Source of the DNA: Bacteroidales bacterium
GTDB lineage: Bacteria; Bacteroidota; Bacteroidia; Bacteroidales; WCHB1-69
DNA length: 64,000 bases
NCBI GenBank assembly: GCA_017506175.1
Contig: JAFVNW010000055.1
Location: 1-64,000, forward strand
Direction of reading: 5' to 3'
Shown: positions 1-7,814 of the stretch, in pieces
Numbering within the stretch: position 1 is the stretch's first letter
Layout: the number at the start of each line of letters is the position of its first letter
The notes under the pieces: model-generated
Seen by the model: the letters and a program-made list of their open reading frames with translations, nothing else
The model's database searches: none
What the model was told of the DNA's origin: nothing
Translations under genes and position numbers: made by a program

Positions 1-628
1 CACGGAACGCTACCTTAGGCTTGGTTAATTCGATACCAACCTTGTATTCGTTCAAAAGACGGCTCACTACTACATCTAAGTGTAAATCACCCATACCATA
101 GAGTAACATCTGACGATTTTCAGCATCATTTACACTCTTTAAAGTTAAGTCTTCATGACAAATCTTCTGAAGAGCCTGAGCTAACTTGTCAATTTCACCT
201 TTTTCCTTTGCCTTGTAAGCCTTGTATGTATAAGGTGTAGAAATCTCCGTTTTACCAAACTGGATTGGAGTAGCCTTGGTTGCCAAAGAGTTACCGGTTC
301 TTGCTGCAGTAAGCTTTGCAATCGCACCGATATCACCTGCATGAAGTTCTTTTACTTCGATTGGTTTATTACCCTGTAATACATAGAGCTTACCAACTTT
401 TTCTTCGATATCTTTATCTACGTTGTAAATCATATCTTCAGCTTTTAATACACCGGAACATACTTTAATAAAGCTGTACTTTCCGATGAATGGGTCTACC
501 ATAGTCTTAAAGATAATAGCAGACTTTGCTCTGGAGAAATCGTAGTTAGCCGGATAAATTTCGTTTGTCTTGCGGTTAATACCTGCGATTTCCTTCATAT
601 CAGGAGCCGGTAAATATAATTGATACAA
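1..628 (-). CDS. EF-G-like translation factor, internal fragment
   Basis: The reverse strand is open for about 209 codons with no start or natural end. It reads as the middle of an elongation factor G-type GTPase (domains II-III). Recognisable pieces are PAPDMKEIAG, a domain II stretch ending in GDIGAIAKL, and MGDLHLDVVVSRLLNEYKVG, which matches the domain III helix of EF-G and its paralogues. The frame hits TGA at 629-631, just inside a 13-base sequence repeated inverted at 1243-1255, and no GTPase domain follows. Base composition is AT-rich, unlike the genes after 1.3 kb. It resembles Firmicutes (Lachnospiraceae-like) EF-G paralogues, so it is probably foreign to this genome or chimeric. 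Confidence 0.75.
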   Translation of the reverse strand, partial: MYQLYLPAPDMKEIAGINRKTNEIYPANYDFSRAKSAIIFKTMVDPFIGKYSFIKVCSGVLKAEDMIYNVDKDIEEKVGKLYVLQGNKPIEVKELHAGDIGAIAKLTAARTGNSLATKATPIQFGKTEISTPYTYKAYKAKEKGEIDKLAQALQKICHEDLTLKSVNDAENRQMLLYGMGDLHLDVVVSRLLNEYKVGIELTKPKVAFR

Positions 629-650
629 TCACACGGGACGCAGCTGCTGC

Positions 651-679
651 TTGACTGTGGCATAGCGCTACCGTATAAT
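651..679 (+). promoter_or_regulatory. Sigma-70-type promoter (TTGACT-17-TATAAT)
   Basis: TTGACT at 651-656 and TATAAT at 674-679 are separated by exactly 17 bases, close to the housekeeping consensus of Firmicutes and Proteobacteria. No other promoter seen in this window looks like this; the others have a TAnnTTTG box. Confidence 0.75.
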
Positions 680-702
680 CATCATGTTGTGAGGTGATTC
701 AT

Positions 703-1209
703 TTGAAAATCAATTCTGCTAAGATGAAAAAAATGAAGTTCTATCTGATTGTCTTGCTTTGCATAGTATTCAGTATACTTGCTGTAAAAGCACTACAAAA
801 CCATACCGCTTGCGTGCGTATGCTTCGTGCTGTTGGACTTGACGATGGAGCAGGACTACAACGAGTTGATTACTCCTACTGGCGGGACCCATTAAAGTAT
901 GTCGACGGCTATGAGATTATGGCATTTGCAGTTGATGAAGCAGTATGGAATCCGCCGGACAGCTGGACCAAAGCAACCAAACTTACCAGCATTGACAGCA
1001 TTGCAACAGAGTTGGGCATCGACCTGAATATGAAAGCTATTCTCAACCTCAGTTTAGGTGGAGAAAACTGCGGAGTGTGGTTCTTTGCAGATCACAGAGT
1101 TGACCGCCCGTTTGATCAGCAAGATTTCTACTTTGCTTATTGCGATGAAACATATAAGAATAATGTAGTATTATTCATTTATCGCGGACATAGTCTATAT
1201 GGTATTTGA
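703..1209 (+). CDS. Hypothetical secreted or membrane-anchored protein, Firmicutes-like
   Basis: This is a 168-residue protein of unknown function. A TTG start at 703 is chosen because GAGGTGA (691-697) is a well-placed Shine-Dalgarno five bases upstream; a GTG at 694 is the in-frame alternative. Residues ~7-25 form one hydrophobic segment (signal anchor or signal peptide). The rest is soluble, ending in Phe/Tyr-rich strands (VWFFADHRV, FYFAYCDETYK). It has its own sigma-70-type promoter. I recognise no domain. It lies inside the putatively chimeric block and overlaps the next reading frame by four bases, which is likely accidental. Confidence 0.55.
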   Translation: MKINSAKMKKMKFYLIVLLCIVFSILAVKALQNHTACVRMLRAVGLDDGAGLQRVDYSYWRDPLKYVDGYEIMAFAVDEAVWNPPDSWTKATKLTSIDSIATELGIDLNMKAILNLSLGGENCGVWFFADHRVDRPFDQQDFYFAYCDETYKNNVVLFIYRGHSLYGI

Positions 1210-4049
1210 CAAAATTCGCTCATCAGGTGAAAATACAAATACCCCGTGTGATTGTTTGTGATAGTGAGCGTTTTTGTTTGCCCGTGAGTGCCTATGCGTT
1301 ATTGACGGAAAGTATGCTCACCACCGAGAACTACATCACGCAGAACGACCTTATTACCAACAACTACGTGACCGAGGCCGACATCCCGACCAACGTGAGC
1401 GCGTTCACCAACGATGCCGGCTACATTACAATGGACTCTATCCCTGAAATCCCGACGGTTCCCACGAATGGATCGGCATTCACTAACGTTGCGGGTTATG
1501 TGACGGAAAATATGCTCACCACCGAGAACTATATCACACAAAATGACCTGATTACTAACAACTATATTACCACTGCCGACATCCCGACCAATGTATCTGC
1601 CTTTACTAATGATGCCGGCTACATTACAATGGACTCTATTCCTGAAATTCCGACTAACGTGTCTGCATTTACCAATGATGCTGGGTATGTTACCGAGAGC
1701 ATGCTCACTACTGAGAACTACATCACGCAGAATGATCTCATTACCAATAACTACGTAACTGAGGCCGACATTCCGACCAATGTGAGTGCTTTCACGAACG
1801 ATGCCGGTTACATTACGATGGACTCTATTCCTGCGATTCCGACCGTACCGACCAATGTCTCAGCATTCATCAATGATGCGGGATATCTGACCTCCGCTAC
1901 GGTGCAGGAGGCCGCAAACATTCCCACGAATGTATCTGCATTTAACAACGATGCCGGATACATCACAATGGACGCTGTCCCCACTGTCCCGACTAACGTG
2001 AGTGCCTTTACCAACGATGCTGGCTACCTCACCTCCTACACCGAAATCGACCCGCAGTTCAATGCTTGGGACAAGGACTACAACGACCTGATTAACAGAC
2101 CGCAAATTCCGGAAATTCCCGCGAATGTATCGGCATTTACGAATGATGCGGGTTATATCACAATGGACGCTGTACCGACCATTCCGACCAATGTTTCTGC
2201 TTTCACCAACGACGCGGGTTACGTTACCGAAAGCATGCTCACCACCGAGAACTACATCACACAAAATGATTTGATTACCAACAACTACATCACGACCGCC
2301 GACATCCCGACCAATGTTTCATCATTCATCAATGATGCGGGTTACATTACAATGGACTCTGTACCGACCATACCAACGAATGTTTCTGCATTTACCAATG
2401 ACGCGGGTTACGTTACTGAAAGTATGCTCACCACCGAGAACTACATCACGCAAAACGATTTGATTACCAATAACTACATTACTACTGCTGACATCCCGAC
2501 CAACGTGTCTGCCTTCACCAACGATGCCGGCTACATTACAATGGATTCCATTCCTGAAATTCCGACAGTTCCCACGCAGGTTTCTGCATTTGAAAACGAT
2601 TCGCACTATCTTACTTCTTATACTGAAACCGATCCGCAGTTCAACGCTTGGAATAAAGATTACAACGACTTGATTAACAGACCTGTGATTCCGACCACGA
2701 CAGAGGAACTGACCAACAACTCTGGATTCATCACTTCTGATGACGTGCCTGCACAGGTGAACGCTGACTGGAATGCCACCAGCGGAGCAGCACAGATTAT
2801 GAACAAGCCCACCATCCCGACCGTACCCACGAATGTTTCCGCTTTTACCAACGACGCAGGTTACATTACGATGGATTCCATTCCCGCGATTCCGACGGTG
2901 CCCACGCAAGTTTCTGCTTTCGAGAATGATGCCCATTACCTCACCTCCTACACCGAGCAGCAGGTGTTGAGCATTAGCAACGACACCATCTTCCTGACGG
3001 GTGGCAGTTTTGTCAAATTGCCTGCTGGTTTTAGTGGAAGTTACAATGACTTGACGGATGTACCTGAAAACGTCTCCACTTTCGACAATGATGCGGGGTA
3101 CTTGACAGAAGCAAGTTTGGGCAATATTTTGGATTCTTTATACCATTTGATTGATAGCTTGATAAGTAGTTCTCCTCACTCTAATTTACCGACACTAAAT
3201 ACCAATGATATAACTGATTTATACGACAATGAAGCAACAAGTGGCGGCGAAATTTTTTCCGTTGGTTCTTGTAATGTAATTGCAAGAGGTTTATGCTGGA
3301 GCACCCATAGTTCTCCAACAATTACTGATATGGTCAGCAACAATGGGACAGGATGGGGATCTTTTTCCCATCGATTGACAGGGCTTCAACCCAGTACTAC
3401 ATATTATGTCCGTGCTTATGCAACTACTTGTGAAGGGACGGCATACGGCAATCAAGTGGTCTTTACAACACCTGCTTTTGTGTGTGGAACCAGCCAAATG
3501 CATGATATACAAAACCATTTATATGCGACAGTTCAAATAGGCAGTCAATGTTGGATTAAATCAAACTTATGTACTAGCCAATACGATGATGGTACTTCTT
3601 GTTCATATTCCGTTCCTACAGTAGGAAATAATTATGAACATTATTATAGCGGTTTTTATTATGTAGGTTGTGGCTCTAGAAATGTGTGTCCTTCTAATTG
3701 GCACGTACCCAGTGCATCTGAGTGGCTGGAACTTATTGATTATGCTAATGGACATTATAGTTGTGGTGCTAAAGCCCTCTGTACAGGTTTCCAAGGCCCT
3801 AGTAGTTGTTCACAATGTAGTATTTCTTCTTCCGGAACAAATTCTACAGGATTAGGATTGTCGCCTACATATTATCGTTCAACGGACTATCTATATACAG
3901 CAACCTATGTGGGTCGATGTGAAGACAATTCTGTCCCATATATCCAACTTTCAAGCCAAGTGAATGCACATCTTGGTTGTGGGCCAGAATATATAGGTAT
4001 TTCGTATGGAGGTGGAATACAAGGCGCGATTAGATGTGTGCGCGATTAG
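1206..4049 (+). CDS. Repeat-rich surface protein with C-terminal FISUMP domain, 5' end missing
   Basis: The frame encodes up to 947 residues. The first ~30 (from MTKFAHQVK) carry no signal peptide and overlap the foreign block, so the native N-terminus is probably lost. Residues ~34-635 consist of about 18 copies of a short repeat built on NVSAFTNDAGYIT, joined by MLTTENYITQNDLITNNY spacers (five copies) and SYTExDPQFNAW spacers. Then comes an Fn3-like module (ARGLCWST... TTYYVRAYA), followed by a FISUMP domain (~760-947) with the typical VQIGSQCW, CPSNWHVPS and terminal RCVRD. FISUMP proteins are exported lipoproteins or T9SS-associated proteins in Bacteroidota; their function is unknown. 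The NDAGY repeats resemble fibre-like stalks of adhesins and phage tails. A stalk-plus-head adhesin is an inference. Confidence 0.8.
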   Translation: MTKFAHQVKIQIPRVIVCDSERFCLPVSAYALLTESMLTTENYITQNDLITNNYVTEADIPTNVSAFTNDAGYITMDSIPEIPTVPTNGSAFTNVAGYVTENMLTTENYITQNDLITNNYITTADIPTNVSAFTNDAGYITMDSIPEIPTNVSAFTNDAGYVTESMLTTENYITQNDLITNNYVTEADIPTNVSAFTNDAGYITMDSIPAIPTVPTNVSAFINDAGYLTSATVQEAANIPTNVSAFNNDAGYITMDAVPTVPTNVSAFTNDAGYLTSYTEIDPQFNAWDKDYNDLINRPQIPEIPANVSAFTNDAGYITMDAVPTIPTNVSAFTNDAGYVTESMLTTENYITQNDLITNNYITTADIPTNVSSFINDAGYITMDSVPTIPTNVSAFTNDAGYVTESMLTTENYITQNDLITNNYITTADIPTNVSAFTNDAGYITMDSIPEIPTVPTQVSAFENDSHYLTSYTETDPQFNAWNKDYNDLINRPVIPTTTEELTNNSGFITSDDVPAQVNADWNATSGAAQIMNKPTIPTVPTNVSAFTNDAGYITMDSIPAIPTVPTQVSAFENDAHYLTSYTEQQVLSISNDTIFLTGGSFVKLPAGFSGSYNDLTDVPENVSTFDNDAGYLTEASLGNILDSLYHLIDSLISSSPHSNLPTLNTNDITDLYDNEATSGGEIFSVGSCNVIARGLCWSTHSSPTITDMVSNNGTGWGSFSHRLTGLQPSTTYYVRAYATTCEGTAYGNQVVFTTPAFVCGTSQMHDIQNHLYATVQIGSQCWIKSNLCTSQYDDGTSCSYSVPTVGNNYEHYYSGFYYVGCGSRNVCPSNWHVPSASEWLELIDYANGHYSCGAKALCTGFQGPSSCSQCSISSSGTNSTGLGLSPTYYRSTDYLYTATYVGRCEDNSVPYIQLSSQVNAHLGCGPEYIGISYGGGIQGAIRCVRD
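1305..3116 (+). repeat. Coding tandem-repeat array (NDAGY repeats)
   Basis: About 18 units of roughly 13-35 codons, with a higher-order unit of ~63 codons that includes the MLTTENY spacer starting near 1314, 1512, 1701, 2235 and 2424. Units are near-identical in DNA over tens of bases but differ by synonymous changes. That pattern implies repeated unequal exchange or gene conversion and predicts length variation between strains. Confidence 0.85.
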
Positions 4050-4101
4050 CGAAATTAGAAGGATAATAGAAAATAGCTATTTAGTAATCAACAGTCATAA
4101 T

Positions 4102-5103
4102 ATGTCAAAAACGGAATCTATTGTACTGCCTACGGGTTTTCAATTCCTTACTCGCGATGGCAAGCCATTTCCCCGTTTTGAAAAGGGAGGGCAGGAAGAC
4201 ACAATTTGTGGTTTTTCAAAGTCAATGAAAAAGACAAGGCAGCATATTTTGCTTTCCAACAGTTTGTTTCATAAAAAATATGTCTATAAGTATTTCGATA
4301 GAAGGAAGTTTCCAAAGTACATCGGCAAAAATCAATTCTCCCTCTATTTTAGAGAAATCAGCGAATGGAATGATCCGTACGAGAAGAGATTCTATAATGC
4401 CGATTATAGTAAGGTGGAAGGTGCGCAATTTTTGGATGATCATCGGAAAGTATATGCCTGCTGTTTTACTTCCCAAAAAGACAGCGAGCCGTCGTGGAAG
4501 ATGTATGTTGATCAAAATAGTGAGCCATCCCAAAAGAAAGAAGGCAGTACAGAGAGAGAAATCTGCATTCAAGCACGCTTTGATTTCAAGGCATTGCTGG
4601 ACGCACTGAATGATTACATTGAGAATGAGTTACAGGGTAATTTTGTGTTAATAGTCTGTCCTGTCGAATATATGAATAAAGTAAAAATCAATGGCATACA
4701 TCACCCTAAACAAGACGGGAAACCTAAAGACGAGTACTTTAAAAATTTTGATTTCTCAAAATATCTCAGGTTACTGTCCCTGAAAAGAGATGCCTTTGAA
4801 TATGAAAAGGAAATCCGTTTTTTCTTGATTCCGAAGAATCAAAATTGTTCTTTTTCCAACCTAATTCGCATCAATAACGAAAGTCCAAAGACCTCTAAAG
4901 ATCACAAACAGGGAAAGATTTTGGATAAAGTCATCCTCGATTATATGTCAAAGGAGGATGAGATTAAAGTCTTTAGGAGGGATATTAAAGATTTAGGATT
5001 GGATAACGAGTCCATAGTGTGTTCGGACTTGATGGCACCGTTTGATGACATCAAAATCGGGGAAACTTGGGCGGAGCAACAGAGGAGGATAGCGGGAAAA
5101 TAA
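4102..5103 (+). CDS. DUF2971 family protein
   Basis: This protein has 333 residues. The ATG at 4102 is preferred over an upstream in-frame ATG at 4006, because the longer form would start inside the 3' end of the preceding gene. The N-terminal half carries the DUF2971 signature: KYFDRRKFPKYI, then LYFREISEWNDPYEKRF, then VYACCFTSQKDSEPSWKMY. The middle has the family's typical RDAFEYEKEIRFF. There is no signal peptide or membrane segment, so it is cytoplasmic. DUF2971 proteins have no defined activity. They are scattered in accessory and defence-adjacent regions, so a role in phage or plasmid conflict is possible but not shown here. No promoter is evident between it and the upstream gene. Confidence 0.75.
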   Translation: MSKTESIVLPTGFQFLTRDGKPFPRFEKGGQEDTICGFSKSMKKTRQHILLSNSLFHKKYVYKYFDRRKFPKYIGKNQFSLYFREISEWNDPYEKRFYNADYSKVEGAQFLDDHRKVYACCFTSQKDSEPSWKMYVDQNSEPSQKKEGSTEREICIQARFDFKALLDALNDYIENELQGNFVLIVCPVEYMNKVKINGIHHPKQDGKPKDEYFKNFDFSKYLRLLSLKRDAFEYEKEIRFFLIPKNQNCSFSNLIRINNESPKTSKDHKQGKILDKVILDYMSKEDEIKVFRRDIKDLGLDNESIVCSDLMAPFDDIKIGETWAEQQRRIAGK

Positions 5104-5162
5104 TTCTTTCTCCCCCGCTGGCCTACAGCCTGCGATTTTCCACCGCGCAAATCCCGCGTGTG

Positions 5163-5189
5163 TAGGGCTGTCACATTACGGCAGCCCTA
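5163..5189. repeat. 27-base palindrome, TAGGGCYG family, copy 1
   Basis: Arms TAGGGCTG and CAGCCCTA surround a TCACATTACGG core. Related copies of the same length lie at 14545-14571, 16664-16690 and 17473-17499. This copy follows the DUF2971 gene and could act as a transcript-end hairpin. The rest of 5104-5346 shows no gene. Confidence 0.7.
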
Positions 5190-5346
5190 TGTTGGCCGTT
5201 TCCATTCATGCCGCCCCGTTAGGGATGCAGGGAACGGTAGATCTGGAATGCGCGCAACCTCTCTACTCCGAAAAATTCTCCTACTATACCAAAAATCGGC
5301 ATAATCAAAAATGACTATTAAGCCGAAACTTGAAAAGTTTGTATTG

Positions 5347-5472
5347 GCATCTCTCCGAGATGCTGGTCCTGCCCACGTCCGTTACACGATGCACCGCGCT
5401 CTCCACACTGCGCGCTATCGCGCTTGTGCGGTGTTAATTGCGCCTATCGGCGCGTCTCATGCCTCCGGCATG
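5347..5472. repeat. Hairpin array related to IS200 flanks, copy 1
   Basis: It starts with the stem-loop GCATCTCTCCGAGATGC (5347-5363). A CACACTGCGCGCTATCGCG-type segment and a GCGCC/GGCGC stem follow, and it ends with CATGCCTCCGGCATG (5458-5472). The same order of motifs occurs downstream of the IS200-type transposase (10225-10430). It ends 11 bases from the carbonic anhydrase stop codon and may also serve as its terminator. Confidence 0.7.
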
Positions 5473-5483
5473 TGCCCCGAATC

Positions 5484-6026
5484 TTACTCTATCTCCTCCA
5501 AAGCTCCTGTCTCCGAATCAATGATGAAACCGCGTATCACGATGTCTTTGGGCACGAGCGGATGGGTCTTGATGGTTTCGACGGTCTTGCGGACGGAGGT
5601 CGGCGTGTCCTTAAAGCCCTCCAACCAATGGTGCAGGTCAATGCCGCATTTGCGGATGGTGGCGAGCGTTTCGTCGGTCACGCCGCGGGCGATCATCTCG
5701 TGGTGGAAGTGGTCGTAGCTCATGTGGCAGGCGCCGCAGTGTGAGTGCGCCACCACCATAATTTCCTCAACCCCAAGCTCGTAGATGGCGACAATCAGAC
5801 TGCGCATAGCGGAGTCGAAAGCAGAGATTACCAACCCTCCTGCGTTCTTGATGATTTTCGCATCGCCATTCTTCAGTCCGAGCGCGGCGGGCAGCAGCTC
5901 CGTCAACCGCGTGTCCATGCACGACAGCACCGCCAACTTCTTGTCGGGGTACTTGTCGGTGATATACTTCTCGTAGCCCTTCTGCGCCACGAATGTCTTG
6001 TTGTATTCGATAATTTGGTCAATCAT
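5484..6026 (-). CDS. Beta-class carbonic anhydrase
   Basis: This 180-residue cytoplasmic zinc enzyme interconverts CO2 and bicarbonate. The zinc ligands are visible as Cys36 in SCMDTR and His94/Cys97 in HSHCGAC, with the Asp38-Arg40 dyad. The start at 6026 (MIDQIIEYNK) matches family length; an upstream in-frame extension to 6182 has no family character. NAGG and GVEEIMVVAHSHCG are characteristic of the small bacterial beta-CA clade. It stands alone. Bicarbonate supply to carboxylating steps, such as those of the succinate-propionate branch suggested at 59.8-61.5 kb, is a plausible role. Confidence 0.92.
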   Translation of the reverse strand: MIDQIIEYNKTFVAQKGYEKYITDKYPDKKLAVLSCMDTRLTELLPAALGLKNGDAKIIKNAGGLVISAFDSAMRSLIVAIYELGVEEIMVVAHSHCGACHMSYDHFHHEMIARGVTDETLATIRKCGIDLHHWLEGFKDTPTSVRKTVETIKTHPLVPKDIVIRGFIIDSETGALEEIE

Positions 6027-6212
6027 AGTTTGTGGTTTGAGTCGTTTTGGGTTAGTGGTGTATAAGCGGGATTGTTTGGGCAAATCTGATTTCACAAAAT
6101 CAATATAAACGTATTGTCCGTTTGAATACACTTTGCCTATATAGTTACAGGATATACGCTTTGTTAAATAATTGCCATACAATTAATTAAATAGTATAAT
6201 CAGACGAAATTT

Positions 6213-6524
6213 TTATAATACAGCGGCCACCTTTCTGATGCTTTTCAGCATATCTAATATAGCAGAGTCCTTCCGAGCTGTTTGCATATTATATTTCATC
6301 TGAAGATACATCAAAGAATCCGCTGGTACATCAAGAGCCGCCTCAAACATAAGGGCAGTTTTTGCTGTCAGTGGTCGTTTGGCATTAAGAATCTCGTTGA
6401 CCACCGAGTAGGTCAACCCCATGCTCTCTGCCAATTGGCGTTGGGTGATACCACGTTCTTCAATTTCATCTTTAAGAACTTCACCCGGATGTGTCGGGTA
6501 TGCTCCATAACCTAAATTTCCCAT
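6213..6524 (-). CDS. higA: HigA-family antitoxin (XRE)
   Basis: This 103-residue helix-turn-helix protein has the HigA opening THPGEVLKDEIEERGITQ and a classical HTH (QRQLAESMGL, VNEILNAKRPLT) in residues ~12-60. The family neutralises the HigB mRNA-interferase toxin by direct binding and represses the operon. The gene starts 13 bases after the toxin stop, giving the toxin-first order typical of higBA. A perfect palindromic operator lies upstream of the toxin gene (6892-6912). Confidence 0.9.
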   Translation of the reverse strand: MGNLGYGAYPTHPGEVLKDEIEERGITQRQLAESMGLTYSVVNEILNAKRPLTAKTALMFEAALDVPADSLMYLQMKYNMQTARKDSAILDMLKSIRKVAAVL

Positions 6525-6537
6525 ATCTATTTCTCCT

Positions 6538-6846
6538 TTACTTATAATGATTTGACAATTCTATGATATTGCAAATGGTAATACCATCGTTAGCAGATGA
6601 CTTGAACTCAATTCGATATTGGTCATTAACTCGTACTGATTCCAAACCTGCTTTATCACCCATCAGCTTCTCGTAGTGAAGTGCTCTATAGCGAAATAAA
6701 TCCGTCACTTTTTCCACTGAATCGAGAATATTAACTACACGAATATATTTACGTACAATGTGAGGTTGATATCGGTGTTGCTTATCTTTAGCCTCCCCAT
6801 CATAGAACAATTCGCGCAGATAGTTTTTCTCAAATGTTATTTCCAT
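6538..6846 (-). CDS. higB: HigB-family toxin (RelE/ParE superfamily)
   Basis: This 102-residue protein starts at 6846 (MEITFEKNYL); an eight-codon extension to 6870 would overlap the promoter. Features of the RelE-like HigB fold are FRYRALHYEKLMGDKAG, VRVNDQYRIEF and the closing CNIIELSNHYK. Family members cleave mRNA at the ribosome. It is the first gene of the operon and is transcribed from a TATTTTTG box. All core motifs are intact, so the toxin is probably functional. Confidence 0.88.
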   Translation of the reverse strand: MEITFEKNYLRELFYDGEAKDKQHRYQPHIVRKYIRVVNILDSVEKVTDLFRYRALHYEKLMGDKAGLESVRVNDQYRIEFKSSANDGITICNIIELSNHYK

Positions 6847-6867
6847 ATTGCAACCGATTTCAGGATG

Positions 6868-6912
6868 CAAAAATAATACTTTTTTTCAAACAATTCGCAA
6901 AATTTGCGAATT
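6868..6912 (-). promoter_or_regulatory. higBA promoter with palindromic operator
   Basis: The -7 box TATTTTTG reads on the reverse strand at 6875-6868. Upstream, 6892-6912 is a perfect 21-base palindrome with arms AATTCGCAAA/TTTGCGAATT around one central base. It covers the -33 region and is the likely HigA site for autorepression. Confidence 0.75.
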
Positions 6913-7041
6913 ATTTCTTATTCTATGTTTATCTGATAATACCTTTTCCTGATCACCACTAACCAGATGACAGGGAAGACTGCATGCGGCAGTTTTGGCT
7001 CGTACCAATGTCGTTTGTGTTGGACGTGAGGATGGTATAAT

Positions 7042-7161
7042 CTATCCATTCAAATGCTTCACAAGAAATTCCCGCATCGTCTCAATGGTGACATCGTACA
7101 CCGGACTCATTTGCGCAAAGTTTGCATCTACAGGAATTCTGCTGCTTGAAAGCATTATCAT
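7042..7161 (-). pseudogene. Short frame coupled to the XRE gene, stunted partner
   Basis: This is a 39-residue reading frame whose ATG overlaps the stop of the XRE gene (ATGA arrangement), which usually signals translational coupling of toxin-antitoxin partners. It reads MIMLSSSRIPVDANF... YDVTIETMREFLVKHLNG and then stops. XRE proteins with this C-terminal domain are typically followed by a much larger partner, often a nucleotidyltransferase of the AbiEii type. Here only a stub remains. It may instead be a genuine micro-protein; I do not recognise it. The remaining 6913-7041 has nothing clear. Confidence 0.35.
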
Positions 7162-7715
7162 AAGGTTCGGGTTAGTTTTTTGAGATGTAACATCTCCTGA
7201 CGACGAAGATATGCTTCAGGTTTCCGAATATGGAAAAAGTAAAGCGCGATCATCACATTCAGGTCAAAAAGATATTCCCCTTGAACGGCCATGTTTTCTC
7301 GCCAAACCTTTTGAACAAATTTCTTTGGAAACAGTTCGAACAGCTTGTCAATGTCGGCCATGTCGAGATGTACAAAAACCTTCTCAATCAGCAATTCGTC
7401 AGGAAGTGTTTTCAGAGTCACCTCACTGTATGACCAAAAAGCGTGTGCTTGCATGAGTTTCTCAAACAAATCCTTACGGAGTTGTTCTTTGTATTGATGA
7501 ATTTTGTAATCATTCTGGATTCTCAGGATAGTGCCTTCGGGAAGCGAAAACAGCGATTCAATCTTCAGTGAAAGCGGAAGCGACACCTCCTTTTGGTCAA
7601 GCACAATGTTGCTCAACATCTGGCGGGAAATGCCTAATTCCCTCGCCAGTGCGGATTGATTGTAATGGTCCCGCACCATCAGCTTGTTGATATATTGCCC
7701 TAAACGCTCTTTCAT
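7158..7715 (-). CDS. XRE helix-turn-helix protein, antitoxin-like (DUF6922-type C-terminus)
   Basis: This protein has 185 residues. Residues ~15-55 form an HTH (NQSALARELGISRQMLSNIV). Residues ~100-180 contain LPDELLIEKVFVHLDMADI and LFPKKFVQKVWRENM, ending in LNVMIALYFFHIRKP. That domain is found in Bacteroidota on proteins encoded just upstream of nucleotidyltransferase-like toxins (my recall of the DUF6922 family). Its promoter has a TATTTTTG box and a palindrome TGTCAAC-6-GTTGACA, which suggests autoregulation. The coupled downstream frame is only 39 codons, so this may be an orphaned antitoxin. Confidence 0.7.
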   Translation of the reverse strand: MKERLGQYINKLMVRDHYNQSALARELGISRQMLSNIVLDQKEVSLPLSLKIESLFSLPEGTILRIQNDYKIHQYKEQLRKDLFEKLMQAHAFWSYSEVTLKTLPDELLIEKVFVHLDMADIDKLFELFPKKFVQKVWRENMAVQGEYLFDLNVMIALYFFHIRKPEAYLRRQEMLHLKKLTRTL

Positions 7716-7737
7716 AATTCATCGCAAAATGACCGTG

Positions 7738-7773
7738 CAAAAATACAAAAAAATGTCAACTGATTCGTTGACA
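7738..7773 (-). promoter_or_regulatory. Promoter and operator of the XRE gene
   Basis: The -7 box TATTTTTG is at 7745-7738 on the reverse strand. Directly upstream, TGTCAAC (7754-7760) and GTTGACA (7767-7773) are perfect inverted arms spaced by six bases, overlapping the -33 position. This layout parallels the higBA operator with a different sequence. Confidence 0.7.
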
Positions 7774-7814
7774 AAATAACCAAATTATTTTTTCGACTTG
7801 TGAATCGTTTGCCG

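Larger units (their letters stand above)
625..1255. other. Putative chimeric block bounded by 13-base inverted repeats
   Basis: ACAATCACACGGG at 625-637 is the exact reverse complement of 1243-1255. The first copy breaks the EF-G-like frame. The second lies in the unnatural N-terminus of the repeat protein that follows. The DNA between them carries a sigma-70-type promoter and Shine-Dalgarno, whereas everything downstream uses Bacteroidota signals. Short inverted microhomology at both ends is what amplification or assembly chimeras commonly show. A real integration cannot be excluded. Confidence 0.6.

Noticed and set aside
1299..2936. Several reverse-strand open frames of 68-204 codons opposite the repeat protein
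   Set aside because: They mirror the repeated coding sequence, have compositions unlike proteins (Val/Arg/Gly/His strings) and no start signals.
1305..3116. Phage tail-fibre gene or prophage
   Set aside because: The repeats look fibre-like, but no phage structural, integrase or lysis genes are near and the protein ends in a FISUMP domain.
6995..7183. 62-codon plus-strand frame between higBA and the XRE gene
   Set aside because: No ribosome-binding site or family; it overlaps the coupled reverse-strand frame, which has better context.
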